Positions 7,301-15,168 are shown, counted from the stretch's first letter. The stretch is 16,077 nucleotides of DNA from an uncultured Erysipelotrichaceae bacterium (GCA_905201565.1 CAJKOS010000021.1:1-16077); one strand, 5' to 3'. Numbers and translations: made by a program. The notes: a model not told the origin generated them from the sequence alone.

Positions 7301-8209
7301 TCAGAAGAAGGCATCTATGCCACATTGATGAAACGTGGCACAATAGTCTTCAAGATCTTCCCTGTGCAGGGAAGGTACATTTTCATACTCATATGGTCTG
7401 TTCAAAAGGTGGTATTTGTTTTCCCCAAACTGATGGAATGGCAAAAGCTGACATCTTTTGATGGAAAGGGAATGCAAGAGGTTTGAAAACTGCTTTGCGT
7501 CTTCCAGGCTGTTGTTAAAGCCTGGAATGACAGGAATCCTTGGCAGGATTTCCTTGCCCATGTCTGCAGCTGTTTTCATGTTTTCCAGTATCACTTCATT
7601 TGTGACACCAGTTCCCCATTTATGTTTTTCTTTGTCCCAGTGCTTCAGGTCAAAGAGCACATAGTCGATGTGCGGAAGCAGGGTATGAAAGACTTCTTTT
7701 GTAACATAGCCGGTTGTTTCTACACATGTATGAATGCCTTCTTCTTTCGCAGCAAGAAGTAATTGTAAAGCAAAGTCAGGCTGTGCCATCATCTCACCAC
7801 CCGATAATGTCATACCACCACCTTCTTCATAAAACACCTTGTCTTCCAAAACTGTTTTCATCACTTCTTCGACAGTCTTGACTTCTCCTTGTGCTTCTAA
7901 GGCTCGTTCAGGACATTCATGGATGCAGGAAAGACAATGCGTACACTTGTGCATGTCGATATGAATGCGTTCATCCCTTAAAGTGATGGCGCTAGAAGGG
8001 CAGACTTCCAGGCAGTGCAGACACTGTCTGCACTTTTTGTTGTCATGGAAGATTTCCATCTGTACATTCTGACTCTCCGGATTGGCACACCACCTGCACC
8101 GCAATGGACAGCCTTTAAAGAAAACGGTAGTACGGATACCTGGTCCGTCGTTGACACTGTATTTCTGGATGTTGAAGACTACACCTGTTTTTGTTCTGTC
8201 GCTTTTCAT
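7301..8209 (-). CDS. Glycyl radical enzyme activase (radical SAM, PflA-like)
   Basis: About 302 residues. It carries the radical SAM motif C-x3-C-x2-C in GCPLRCRWC (Cys34, 38, 41, counted from the second Met), which binds the catalytic 4Fe-4S cluster and S-adenosylmethionine. Two ferredoxin-type C-x2-C-x2-C-x3-C motifs follow (residues about 60-70 and 89-99), as in activases longer than PflA itself. MTLSGGE at about 133-139 is the family's SAM-contacting motif. It would abstract hydrogen from Gly779 of the divergently encoded glycyl radical enzyme. Two adjacent ATG codons are possible (8212 and 8209); AGGAG at 8216-8220 is better spaced for the second. It is followed by the DeoR-type gene, apparently in one operon. 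Confidence 0.94.
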   Translation of the reverse strand: MKSDRTKTGVVFNIQKYSVNDGPGIRTTVFFKGCPLRCRWCANPESQNVQMEIFHDNKKCRQCLHCLEVCPSSAITLRDERIHIDMHKCTHCLSCIHECPERALEAQGEVKTVEEVMKTVLEDKVFYEEGGGMTLSGGEMMAQPDFALQLLLAAKEEGIHTCVETTGYVTKEVFHTLLPHIDYVLFDLKHWDKEKHKWGTGVTNEVILENMKTAADMGKEILPRIPVIPGFNNSLEDAKQFSNLLHSLSIKRCQLLPFHQFGENKYHLLNRPYEYENVPSLHREDLEDYCATFHQCGIDAFF

Positions 8210-8266
8210 CATATGCTCCTCTAAATGAAACAGTAATACAAGACATGAGAAATTGCAATACGATTT

Positions 8267-8281
8267 GCTTACGAAAGAAAG
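8267..8281. promoter_or_regulatory. Candidate operator, direct repeat copy 1
   Basis: GCTTACGAAAGAAAG, identical to the copy at 8359-8373. It lies about 55 bases upstream of the activase start and 25 bases upstream of the predicted -35 of the glycyl radical enzyme promoter. The CGAAAGAAA half resembles the GAAA-rich direct repeats used by several DeoR-family repressors, so it is a likely binding site for the regulator encoded at 6543-7286. Confidence 0.55.
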
Positions 8282-8306
8282 TTTATGAAGTTTCTAAAGA
8301 AAAATG

Positions 8307-8334
8307 TTGAATGTTATGTGGGATACGCTATACT
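8307..8334 (+). promoter_or_regulatory. Predicted sigma-A promoter of the glycyl radical enzyme operon
   Basis: TTGAAT (8307-8312), a 16-base spacer and TATACT (8329-8334) give a reasonable vegetative promoter, with transcription expected to start near 8341, about 40 bases before the ATG. It sits between the two direct repeats. No equally clear promoter was found for the divergent activase/regulator operon. Confidence 0.5.
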
Positions 8335-8358
8335 GAAGTTACAAAGATAAGCAAATAC

Positions 8359-8373
8359 GCTTACGAAAGAAAG
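8359..8373. promoter_or_regulatory. Candidate operator, direct repeat copy 2
   Basis: Second perfect copy of GCTTACGAAAGAAAG, 92 bases after the first. It lies just downstream of the predicted transcription start and touches the ribosome binding site (AAAGGA, 8371-8375), so a bound repressor could block the operon; pairing with copy 1 by looping is possible. Because its right half is purine-rich, part of the similarity might reflect the ribosome binding site alone. Confidence 0.5.
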
Positions 8374-8380
8374 GAACACT

Positions 8381-10792
8381 ATGCAGAGCACACATTTTGG
8401 ATCGTTGAGCAGCCGTATGCAGGCATTCCGCGAAGAAGTACTGGATGAAAAACCATATATCGATGCACAAAGGGCAATCCTTGCCACTAAGGCCTATCAG
8501 GAAAACCTGAACCAGCCAAGGGTAATGGTTCGTGCTTTGATGTTAAAGAAGATATTGGAAAACATGGACATCTATATCGAAGACAAGACATTGCTGGTGG
8601 GAAATCAGGCAACAAAGAACCGTAATGCGCCTATCTTTCCAGAATATACGATGAAGTTTGTCATCGATGAACTGGATTTGTTTGAAAAGCGTGATGGTGA
8701 TGTGTTTTATATTACTGAAGAAACCAAGCAGCAGTTACGGAGAATTGCTCCATTCTGGGAGAATAACAACCTGCGGGCAAGAGGTGAGGCACTGCTGCCG
8801 GAGGAAGTCAGCGTCTTTATGGAAACAGGTGTCTTTGGTATGGAAGGCAAATTGAATGCTGGTGATGCTCATCTTGCCATTAATGATGAAAAGCTGTTGA
8901 AGGAAGGACTTCGTGGCTATGAAGAAAGGGTCAGAAAATATAAGCGTGAACTCGATCTCACCGATCCTGAAAGTATTGATAAAAACATCTTCTATAAGGC
9001 AGTACTGATTGTTATCGATGCGGTACACCAGTTCGCTTTGCGCTATGCAGCACTGGCAAAGGAATTGGCAGAAAAGGAAGCTGACGCAAGTCGTAAAGCA
9101 GAACTATTGGAAATGTCCCGCATTTGTACAAAGGTGCCTTATGAACCTGCTTCCAGCTTCCATGAAGCAGTGCAGTCGGTATGGTTTATCCAGCTCATCC
9201 TGCAGATTGAATCCAATGGTCATTCCTTGAGCTATGGCAGATTTGACCAGTATATGTATCCATATTACAAACAGGATATCGATGCGGGTGTTTTGACAAA
9301 GGAAGATGCTCTTGAACTGCTGGCAAACCTTTGGATCAAAACACTGACCATCAATAAGGTGCGCTCACAGGCACATACCCTGAGCTCTGCCGGTTCCCCG
9401 ATGTATCAGAATGTGACCATTGCTGGTCAGACTACCGATGGCAAAGATGCGGTGAATGAACTGAGCTTTGCGGTATTGCAATCGGTCGCAAGAACAAGGC
9501 TCACCCAGCCAAACCTCACTGTCCGCTATCATGCCGGACTCAACCCACAGTTCTTTGATGAATGCATTGAAGTGATGAAACTTGGCTTTGGTATGCCGGC
9601 ATTGAACAATGATGAAATCATCATTCCTTCCTTCATCAAGTGGGGCGTAAAGAAAGAAGATGCCTATAACTACAGTGCTATCGGCTGTGTAGAAACAGCA
9701 GTTCCTGGAAAGTGGGGCTACCGTTGTACAGGCATGTCCTATATCAACTTCCCAAGGGTGTTGTTATGTGCCATGAACAATGGTGTTGACCTCACCAGTG
9801 GCAAACGCTTCACCAGTCCATGTGGTTACTTTACGGACATGGAGAGTTATGAAGAACTCTTTGCGGCATGGGACAAGACGGTCAGGGAGATGACAAGATA
9901 CAGTGTCATCGTTGAAAATGCGATTGATAAAGCTTCAGAAAGAGATGTGCCAGATATTCTTTGTTCAACACTGACCGATGACTGCATTGCCCGTGGCAAG
10001 ACCATCAAGGAAGGTGGTGCTGTCTATGACTTCATTTCCGGCTTACAGGTAGGCATTGCCAACATGGCAGATTCCCTTGCGGCTATTAAAAAGCTTGTCT
10101 ATGAAGAAAAAAAGATCACAAGAGAAGCATTATGGAATGCGATCCTCGATGACTTCCAGAGTGAAGAAGGCCACAGAATTCAGGACATGTTAATCCATGA
10201 AGCACCTAAATATGGCAATGATGATGACTATGTGGACAATCTCATCGTTGATGCCTATGACTGCTACCTCGATGAAATGAAGAAATATCCAAACACCAGA
10301 TACAAGAGAGGTCCAATCGGTGGTATCCGCTATGGTGGTACTTCTTCCATCAGTGCCAATGTCGGACAGGGCATGTCCACCATGGCAACACCAGATGGAA
10401 GGAATGCCTTTGAACCACTGGCAGAAGGCTGCAGTCCAGCACATAATGCTGACCAGCATGGACCAACGGCTGTTTTTAAATCCATTACCAAACTTCCTAC
10501 AGAAGAGATTACTGGTGGTGTACTGCTGAACCAGAAAATGACACCACAGATGCTTTCTACAGAAGAAAACAAGAAGAAGCTCGAACTCTTGTTACGGGTG
10601 TTCTTCAACAAACTCCATGGCTACCATGTCCAGTACAACATCGTTTCCAAAGAAACGTTAATTGATGCACAGATTCATCCGGAAAAGCATAAAGATCTCA
10701 TCGTGCGTGTTGCCGGCTATAGCGCATTCTTCAATGTGCTGTCCAAAAAGACACAGGATGACATTATTGGTAGAACAGAGCAGAGTCTCTGA
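8381..10792 (+). CDS. Glycyl radical enzyme, YbiW/PflD type
   Basis: A full-length 803-residue glycyl radical enzyme. The active-site thiyl residue is Cys436 in YSAIGCVETAVPGKWGYRC, with Glu438 two residues on, and the radical glycine is Gly779 in VRVAGYSAFF. The GCxETAV form, the GKWGYRCTGMS continuation and the ending IIGRTEQSL agree with my recollection of E. coli YbiW/PflD and differ from pyruvate formate-lyase (two adjacent Cys) and choline lyase. YbiW and PflD open the ring of 1,5-anhydroglucitol or 1,5-anhydromannitol 6-phosphate to give 1-deoxyfructose 6-phosphate. The next gene encodes the matching aldolase, which supports the same role. Which epimer is used cannot be read from the sequence. 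Cytoplasmic and oxygen-sensitive. Confidence 0.92.
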   Translation: MQSTHFGSLSSRMQAFREEVLDEKPYIDAQRAILATKAYQENLNQPRVMVRALMLKKILENMDIYIEDKTLLVGNQATKNRNAPIFPEYTMKFVIDELDLFEKRDGDVFYITEETKQQLRRIAPFWENNNLRARGEALLPEEVSVFMETGVFGMEGKLNAGDAHLAINDEKLLKEGLRGYEERVRKYKRELDLTDPESIDKNIFYKAVLIVIDAVHQFALRYAALAKELAEKEADASRKAELLEMSRICTKVPYEPASSFHEAVQSVWFIQLILQIESNGHSLSYGRFDQYMYPYYKQDIDAGVLTKEDALELLANLWIKTLTINKVRSQAHTLSSAGSPMYQNVTIAGQTTDGKDAVNELSFAVLQSVARTRLTQPNLTVRYHAGLNPQFFDECIEVMKLGFGMPALNNDEIIIPSFIKWGVKKEDAYNYSAIGCVETAVPGKWGYRCTGMSYINFPRVLLCAMNNGVDLTSGKRFTSPCGYFTDMESYEELFAAWDKTVREMTRYSVIVENAIDKASERDVPDILCSTLTDDCIARGKTIKEGGAVYDFISGLQVGIANMADSLAAIKKLVYEEKKITREALWNAILDDFQSEEGHRIQDMLIHEAPKYGNDDDYVDNLIVDAYDCYLDEMKKYPNTRYKRGPIGGIRYGGTSSISANVGQGMSTMATPDGRNAFEPLAEGCSPAHNADQHGPTAVFKSITKLPTEEITGGVLLNQKMTPQMLSTEENKKKLELLLRVFFNKLHGYHVQYNIVSKETLIDAQIHPEKHKDLIVRVAGYSAFFNVLSKKTQDDIIGRTEQSL

Positions 10793-10808
10793 AAGAAAGA
10801 AGGTAAAT

Positions 10809-11483
10809 ATGAAACTGTTAATTGATGATGCGCATATTGATAACATTCGCTCACTTTATGAATACTATCCAATCGATGGTGTGACAACCAATCCTACCAT
10901 TCTTTCCAAATGTGGAAAGGATCCCTATACCGTATTAAAGGAAATCAGAGAGTTCATCGGTCCTGATGCTGAACTCCATGTACAGGCTGTTTCAAGAACT
11001 GCAGAAGAGATGGTCAAAGAAGCTCAAAGGATAACTTCCGTGCTTGGCAAGAACACCTATGTCAAAATCCCTTCTGTCAAAGAAGGCTTCAAAGCCATGA
11101 AACAACTGAAAATGAAAGGGTATCATATCACTGCTACGGCAATCTATTCTCCCGTGCAGGCATTTCTTGCTGCAAAGTGCGGAGCAGACTATGTAGCACC
11201 ATATGTCAACCGCATTGATAACCTTGGCTATGATGGTATAGAAACAGTGAAAGAAATACAGGATATGTTAGTGGCGAATGACTTTAAAACAGGCATTCTT
11301 GCAGCAAGCTTCAAGAACACAAGACAAGTTATGTCCCTTGTGACATATGGCATAGCTGCCGCAACACTATCACCTGATGTCTTTCATGGTATGGACAATA
11401 ACAAGACCGTAGAAAGTGCAGTGGATGTATTTATTCAGGACTTTGAATCATTGAGAGGTCCGGGAAAGACAATGCTTGACTAA
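10809..11483 (+). CDS. Fructose-6-phosphate aldolase-like transaldolase (FsaA/FsaB family)
   Basis: A 224-residue class I aldolase, close to the 220 residues of E. coli FsaA. Signatures are DGVTTNPTIL (23-32), the Schiff-base Lys86 in YVKIPSV, GADYVAPYVNRID and LAASFKNTRQ. In the pathway known for YbiW/PflD it splits 1-deoxyfructose 6-phosphate into glyceraldehyde 3-phosphate and hydroxyacetone; family members also cleave fructose 6-phosphate to dihydroxyacetone. The ATG at 10809 has AGAAGG 5 bases upstream and gives the normal N-terminus; a longer frame from 10662 would overlap the upstream gene. It begins 16 bases after the glycyl radical enzyme stop and ends at a terminator, so the two genes form an operon. 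No glycerol dehydrogenase or phosphotransferase gene accompanies it here. Confidence 0.93.
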   Translation: MKLLIDDAHIDNIRSLYEYYPIDGVTTNPTILSKCGKDPYTVLKEIREFIGPDAELHVQAVSRTAEEMVKEAQRITSVLGKNTYVKIPSVKEGFKAMKQLKMKGYHITATAIYSPVQAFLAAKCGADYVAPYVNRIDNLGYDGIETVKEIQDMLVANDFKTGILAASFKNTRQVMSLVTYGIAAATLSPDVFHGMDNNKTVESAVDVFIQDFESLRGPGKTMLD

Positions 11484-11486
11484 GGG

Positions 11487-11508
11487 AAGAGGCAGATTGC
11501 CTCTTTTT
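11487..11508 (+). terminator. Intrinsic terminator of the glycyl radical enzyme operon
   Basis: AAGAGGCA, loop GAT, TGCCTCTT followed by TTT: an 8-bp perfect stem with a T-run, 4 bases after the aldolase stop codon. Confidence 0.9.
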
Positions 11509-11537
11509 ATTACTTACAAATGATTGTCATACAATAT

Positions 11538-11684
11538 ATTTTGCGGAAATTCCATATTTGGGAACTTTATGAATTGCGGAAATTCGATATTTTGGCAGTT
11601 TGCGAATTGCGGAAATTCAATAATTCGAGGTTTTCTGAATTGCGGAAATTCGATAGTTATATCATAATGGTGGTGCGGAAGTGT
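11538..11684. repeat. Phased array B: five units at exact 33-bp period, core GAATTGCGGAAATTC
   Basis: The core occurs perfectly at 11571-11585, 11604-11618 and 11637-11651, nearly so at 11538-11552 (GCGGAAATTC kept), and degenerately at 11670-11684 (TGCGGAA kept). The GCGG tetramer starts at 11543, 11576, 11609, 11642 and 11675, exactly 33 bases apart each time. The core is a dyad, GAATT-N5-AATTC. The 18-base stretches between cores are AT-rich and partly alike (compare those starting at 11553 and 11586), so the whole 33-base unit was probably duplicated. The array fills most of the gap between the aldolase terminator and the ATPase gene and ends about 30 bases before its ribosome binding site. 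Weak frames read through it on both strands because 33 is a multiple of three. Confidence 0.92.
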
Positions 11685-11727
11685 GATTGCGATCCAGTGT
11701 GACAAAGATTATTCAGGGAGGCATGGT

Positions 11728-13089
11728 ATGTTCAAGAGAAAGATTTATAACAAGATCCTGAAATGGAAACAGGATTCAAATGGTAAGTCTGCATTGCTGA
11801 TTGAAGGACAAAGACGTGTGGGTAAGTCTACGGTAGTAGAGGAATTTGCCAAAAATGAATATGGTTCTTATATCTTGATAGATTTTTCGAATTGTTCATC
11901 CAGTGTCAGAGATCTTTTTGATGATATGTCTGATCTCAACTATTTTTTCATGATGCTGCAATTGTATTATCAAACAGATCTGATTGAAAGAAATTCCGTT
12001 ATTATTTTTGATGAAGTACAGTTATGCCCACGGGCAAGACAGGCCATTAAACACCTTGTGAAAGATGGAAGATATGATTATATCGAAACGGGTTCTTTGA
12101 TTTCGATTCACAAAAATGTGAAAGATATTCTGATTCCAAGTGAAGAACGGAAAATGCATATGTATCCCATGGATTATGAAGAATTTTTGTGGGCATCACA
12201 GGACTATACAACAATGGATATCCTGCGTGAAGTATATGCAAAAAAGATGAAATTGGGAGATGAAGTCAATCGCAGAATGATGCGTCAGTTCAGATTGTAT
12301 ATGCTTGTTGGAGGGATGCCACAGGCAGTGGATACTTACCTTACAACACACAATTTCAAAGCTGTTGACATGGTGAAAAGAGATATCATTAATCTTTATG
12401 ATTATGACTTCAGAAGAATTGATCCTTCGGGAAGAATATCAATGCTTTTTGAAGCGATTCCCTCACAATTAAATAAAAATACGAAGGGATTTCAGACAGG
12501 GAGTGTTTTGAACTCCTATTCATTGAGCGAGGATACGATTTCAGAAAAAATAAGTGATTTGATTGATTCTCAGGTAGTTCTGGCCTCCTGGCATGCCAAT
12601 AATCCGGATGTGGGATTATCTGCATGGAAGGACCTGAACAGGTATAAATTATATCTCTCTGATACCGGGTTGTTTGTAACGCTGATGTTCAAAGATAAAG
12701 ACTTTACGGAAAATGTGATTTATGGAAAATTGCTGGATAACAAGCTATCTTCCAATCTTGGGTATTTATATGAAAATGTTGCGGCACAGATGATTGCGGC
12801 TTCTGGAAATAATCTTTTTTACTACACATTTAGCGATAAAGTGCAGAAGAGAAATTATGAAATTGATTTTATCCTTTCGATGCACAATAAGATTTGTCCT
12901 CTTGAGGTAAAATCATCTGATTATCGAACACATCCATCTATTGATCAGTTCTATGATAAATTCTCTTCGCGAATTCTGCATCGCTACATTATTCACACGA
13001 AAGACGTTCGGAAAGATAAAGATATCATCTGTCTTCCAATATACATGCTGCCGTGTCTTTTGGAAGAGACACATCCTGCTGACAGGTAG
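11728..13089 (+). CDS. AAA_14/DUF4143 family ATPase
   Basis: A 453-residue COG1373-type ATPase. Walker A is GQRRVGKST (27-35), Walker B VIIFDEVQ (91-98), followed by the sensor-like ETGS (120-123) and the RKMHMYPMDYEEFLWA and LVGGMPQAV segments typical of the family. The C-terminal DUF4143 part ends in a PD-(D/E)XK-like pattern, EIDF with Asp380 and LEVKSS with Glu393 and Lys395. The biological role of the family is not settled. The start at 11728 has CAGGGAGG 6 bases upstream; an earlier in-frame start at 11683 lies in the repeat array and is less likely. Codon use is more AT-rich than in the flanking aldolase and jet genes. With the phased array just upstream it looks like an inserted unit. 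Confidence 0.9.
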   Translation: MFKRKIYNKILKWKQDSNGKSALLIEGQRRVGKSTVVEEFAKNEYGSYILIDFSNCSSSVRDLFDDMSDLNYFFMMLQLYYQTDLIERNSVIIFDEVQLCPRARQAIKHLVKDGRYDYIETGSLISIHKNVKDILIPSEERKMHMYPMDYEEFLWASQDYTTMDILREVYAKKMKLGDEVNRRMMRQFRLYMLVGGMPQAVDTYLTTHNFKAVDMVKRDIINLYDYDFRRIDPSGRISMLFEAIPSQLNKNTKGFQTGSVLNSYSLSEDTISEKISDLIDSQVVLASWHANNPDVGLSAWKDLNRYKLYLSDTGLFVTLMFKDKDFTENVIYGKLLDNKLSSNLGYLYENVAAQMIAASGNNLFYYTFSDKVQKRNYEIDFILSMHNKICPLEVKSSDYRTHPSIDQFYDKFSSRILHRYIIHTKDVRKDKDIICLPIYMLPCLLEETHPADR

Positions 13090-13123
13090 TTTTCTGTCCA
13101 TGTTTATCTTAAAATAGATCTAT

Positions 13124-14551
13124 ATGAGTAATATGTTGTTGTTTGATGATGAACGCTATGCCCATTTCCTCAATCCGCTGAGTTCCCGTAACCGGAAAGT
13201 GTATTATGAATGCATCCAGGAGTTGATTGAGAAATCAAGGAATGTACCACTGCTCTATGAAACAGATGCACGTGATACATTGATTTTGTATTTCAGGAAT
13301 TGTAACTATGCCCTTGTGGAAGAAGAAACAGGGGATGATGCTATTGGCAATAACCGGTCTGAAACAGAAAATGCCAGTGCCGTATTGCGGTATTTCCGGG
13401 AATGCGGATGGCTTTCTGAAAGGGAACTTGGCCGAAATGGTGATAACATTGCGACAGTAGATCCCTATTGCCGCAAACTCATCGATGCCATTGAACGCAT
13501 CTTTAACCGTGACAATTCAGCAGCCCTCAGTAACCAGATCTTCATGATCTATGACATCCTGCATTCCGCTTTCAATGAAGACCATGCCAGAACCCATCGC
13601 CCCTATTCCAATATCCTTGAACCAGTCAGCGATGCGGTAGGGGAATTGAAGAATGAACTGTTGACCCTCAAAGACAGCATCCGCACCATCATGCGGGTGG
13701 TCATCAGTTTGTCTGAGACAAATGACCTTGGACAGTTCATGTTAAAAGATACGTTGATGCAGAAGTTTTTCTCTGACTACTTCTTCATCAAAAAAGATGG
13801 CATGATACCAGGTTACATCGGTGAAATTGAAAGGATGCTCGTGGATATTATCAATACAAAGGTCTATGAGCGCATGATGGATGAATATGCAGAGATCCGT
13901 GGCTGCGACCATACGGAAGCCTATGAGCGTATCAATGCACTGTTGGATGAAATCCGTTCCTTCATCAGCTATGACTATGAAAAGGATATGGATTACATCG
14001 ATCATAGAATCAATACATACTACCAGTTATATTCTTCGCGCATTCTCATGGTTCTTTCCAATGGTGTTAATGTACAGAGCTACCTCAATGACATCCTCAT
14101 GTTTTTAAAGAATGCGGATGAGGAAACAAGGAATGAAGTTCTTGCAAAACTTGGTGAGAGTTTTATGCTGCAGTCCTATAAATATGTGGGCAGAAAGTCC
14201 ATTGAAAGAAGGCGCAAGCGCAAAGAGAACAGAGCCAGTGCAGCAGTGCGGGAAAGTGTGCTTTCCGATGAAGAGAAAGCAGAACTGACAAGACAACTGC
14301 TCTATGAATATCCGGACCGCTTTGGCATTGAACAGGCAGCGCAGTATTTTGATGCCCTGCTTGGGGAAAGACAAAGCCTTGAACCGGATGAATCAGTGAT
14401 TTGTACAAGAGATGATGTGATGATGATCGTCTCTGCCATCATCTATTCAGATAGTGATGGTTTCCCATTTACTACAGAATTTGCGGGTGGGTATATCGAT
14501 ACACCACTATCGCGCATCAGCCGTATCATCATCACAAGGAGGGGAAAATGA
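13124..14551 (+). CDS. jetA: Wadjet system protein JetA (kleisin-like subunit)
   Basis: A 475-residue protein of the JetA family with DUF5716-type features: the opening MLLFDDERYAHFLNPLSSRNRKVYYECI and a long helical middle. In Wadjet, JetA is the kleisin-like partner (MukF counterpart) that bridges the JetC ATPase heads in a complex with JetB. The machine extrudes loops of small circular DNA, and JetD then cuts them, limiting plasmids. The C-terminal part (from about residue 350) is charged and probably winged-helix. No good ribosome binding site precedes the ATG; TAAAAT at 13110-13115 is a possible -10 box that would give a nearly leaderless message, but its -35 is poor. The gene begins 34 bases after the ATPase stop and overlaps jetB by 4 bases. 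Confidence 0.85.
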   Translation: MSNMLLFDDERYAHFLNPLSSRNRKVYYECIQELIEKSRNVPLLYETDARDTLILYFRNCNYALVEEETGDDAIGNNRSETENASAVLRYFRECGWLSERELGRNGDNIATVDPYCRKLIDAIERIFNRDNSAALSNQIFMIYDILHSAFNEDHARTHRPYSNILEPVSDAVGELKNELLTLKDSIRTIMRVVISLSETNDLGQFMLKDTLMQKFFSDYFFIKKDGMIPGYIGEIERMLVDIINTKVYERMMDEYAEIRGCDHTEAYERINALLDEIRSFISYDYEKDMDYIDHRINTYYQLYSSRILMVLSNGVNVQSYLNDILMFLKNADEETRNEVLAKLGESFMLQSYKYVGRKSIERRRKRKENRASAAVRESVLSDEEKAELTRQLLYEYPDRFGIEQAAQYFDALLGERQSLEPDESVICTRDDVMMIVSAIIYSDSDGFPFTTEFAGGYIDTPLSRISRIIITRRGK

Positions 14552-15168
14552 GTGATCTGAAACTGGAATTATCCATCCGGGAAGAAGATGGCATATTGTT
14601 CAAACGCTGTATCCGCAAACTGCTCGATGCAACATTTATTGTCAAAGACAAAGAAGAAAGACTCTATGCCTATATCAGCCGGGAATCCAACCGACAGGAT
14701 ATTTCTGACTACCTCAGGATGATCGGTTTTGATGTGTTCGTGGATGATCATGTCGGTGTGGCAATGCTCAGACAATTTGAAGCAGATGAAGAAACCGTTG
14801 GTCTCAAGCGGGCAAATGTTGTTTCTTTTACAACCGAACAATATCACCTCTTGCTGGTGTTATGGGAGATTTATCTGGAAAACCTCGGTTATCAGGAAAA
14901 CAACATTGTGACAAGAGGGGATCTTGTGGACAAGATCAAAGTCTATGAAGCAGATTTTGACAAGGCAAAGCTGAATACAGCATTGAAGCTGTTCAAGAAA
15001 TACAGCCTCATTGACTATGACGCAAAGGATATGAGCGAAGATTGTGCGATCACCCTCTATCCATCTCTGCAATTTGGCTGGAACTTTGCCCAGTTCAAAA
15101 TGGTTGCGGAAGAATATATGCATAATACCCTGGAAAGTGAAGAAGAAGAGGAGGACGAAGAAGAATGA
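14548..15168 (+). CDS. jetB: Wadjet system protein JetB (DUF4194)
   Basis: A 206-residue DUF4194 protein, the MukE-like winged-helix subunit that joins JetA and JetC. Recognisable stretches are the N-terminal LLDATFIVKDKEERLYAYI, then DYLRMIGFDVFVDD, and TTEQYHLLLVLWEIYLE followed by a winged-helix-like region. The last ten residues are nearly all acidic (SEEEEEDEEE), and the codons for this tail include GAGGAGG (15148-15154), which serves as ribosome binding site for jetC. Its own site is AAGGAGGGG (14537-14545). The ATG overlaps the jetA stop as ATGA, and its stop overlaps the jetC start the same way, so the three genes are translationally coupled. Confidence 0.9.
   Translation: MSDLKLELSIREEDGILFKRCIRKLLDATFIVKDKEERLYAYISRESNRQDISDYLRMIGFDVFVDDHVGVAMLRQFEADEETVGLKRANVVSFTTEQYHLLLVLWEIYLENLGYQENNIVTRGDLVDKIKVYEADFDKAKLNTALKLFKKYSLIDYDAKDMSEDCAITLYPSLQFGWNFAQFKMVAEEYMHNTLESEEEEEDEEE

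Noticed and set aside
10662..10808. Longer N-terminus for the aldolase
   Set aside because: It would overlap the 3' end of the glycyl radical enzyme gene. The start at 10809 has a good ribosome binding site and matches family length.
11538..11684. CRISPR array
   Set aside because: Repeats of 15 bases with 18-base, mutually similar intervals are too short, and no cas genes are present.
11514..11705. Reading frames on both strands through array B with 11-residue repeats (ELRKF on +, IEFPQF on -)
   Set aside because: A 33-base period is a multiple of three, so any open frame repeats every 11 residues. Neither frame has a clear ribosome binding site, and the conservation is of a DNA dyad.
13081..13098. 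Terminator after the DUF4143 ATPase gene (GACAG...CTGTC)
   Set aside because: The stem has only 5 pairs, overlaps the coding end and lacks a following T-run.
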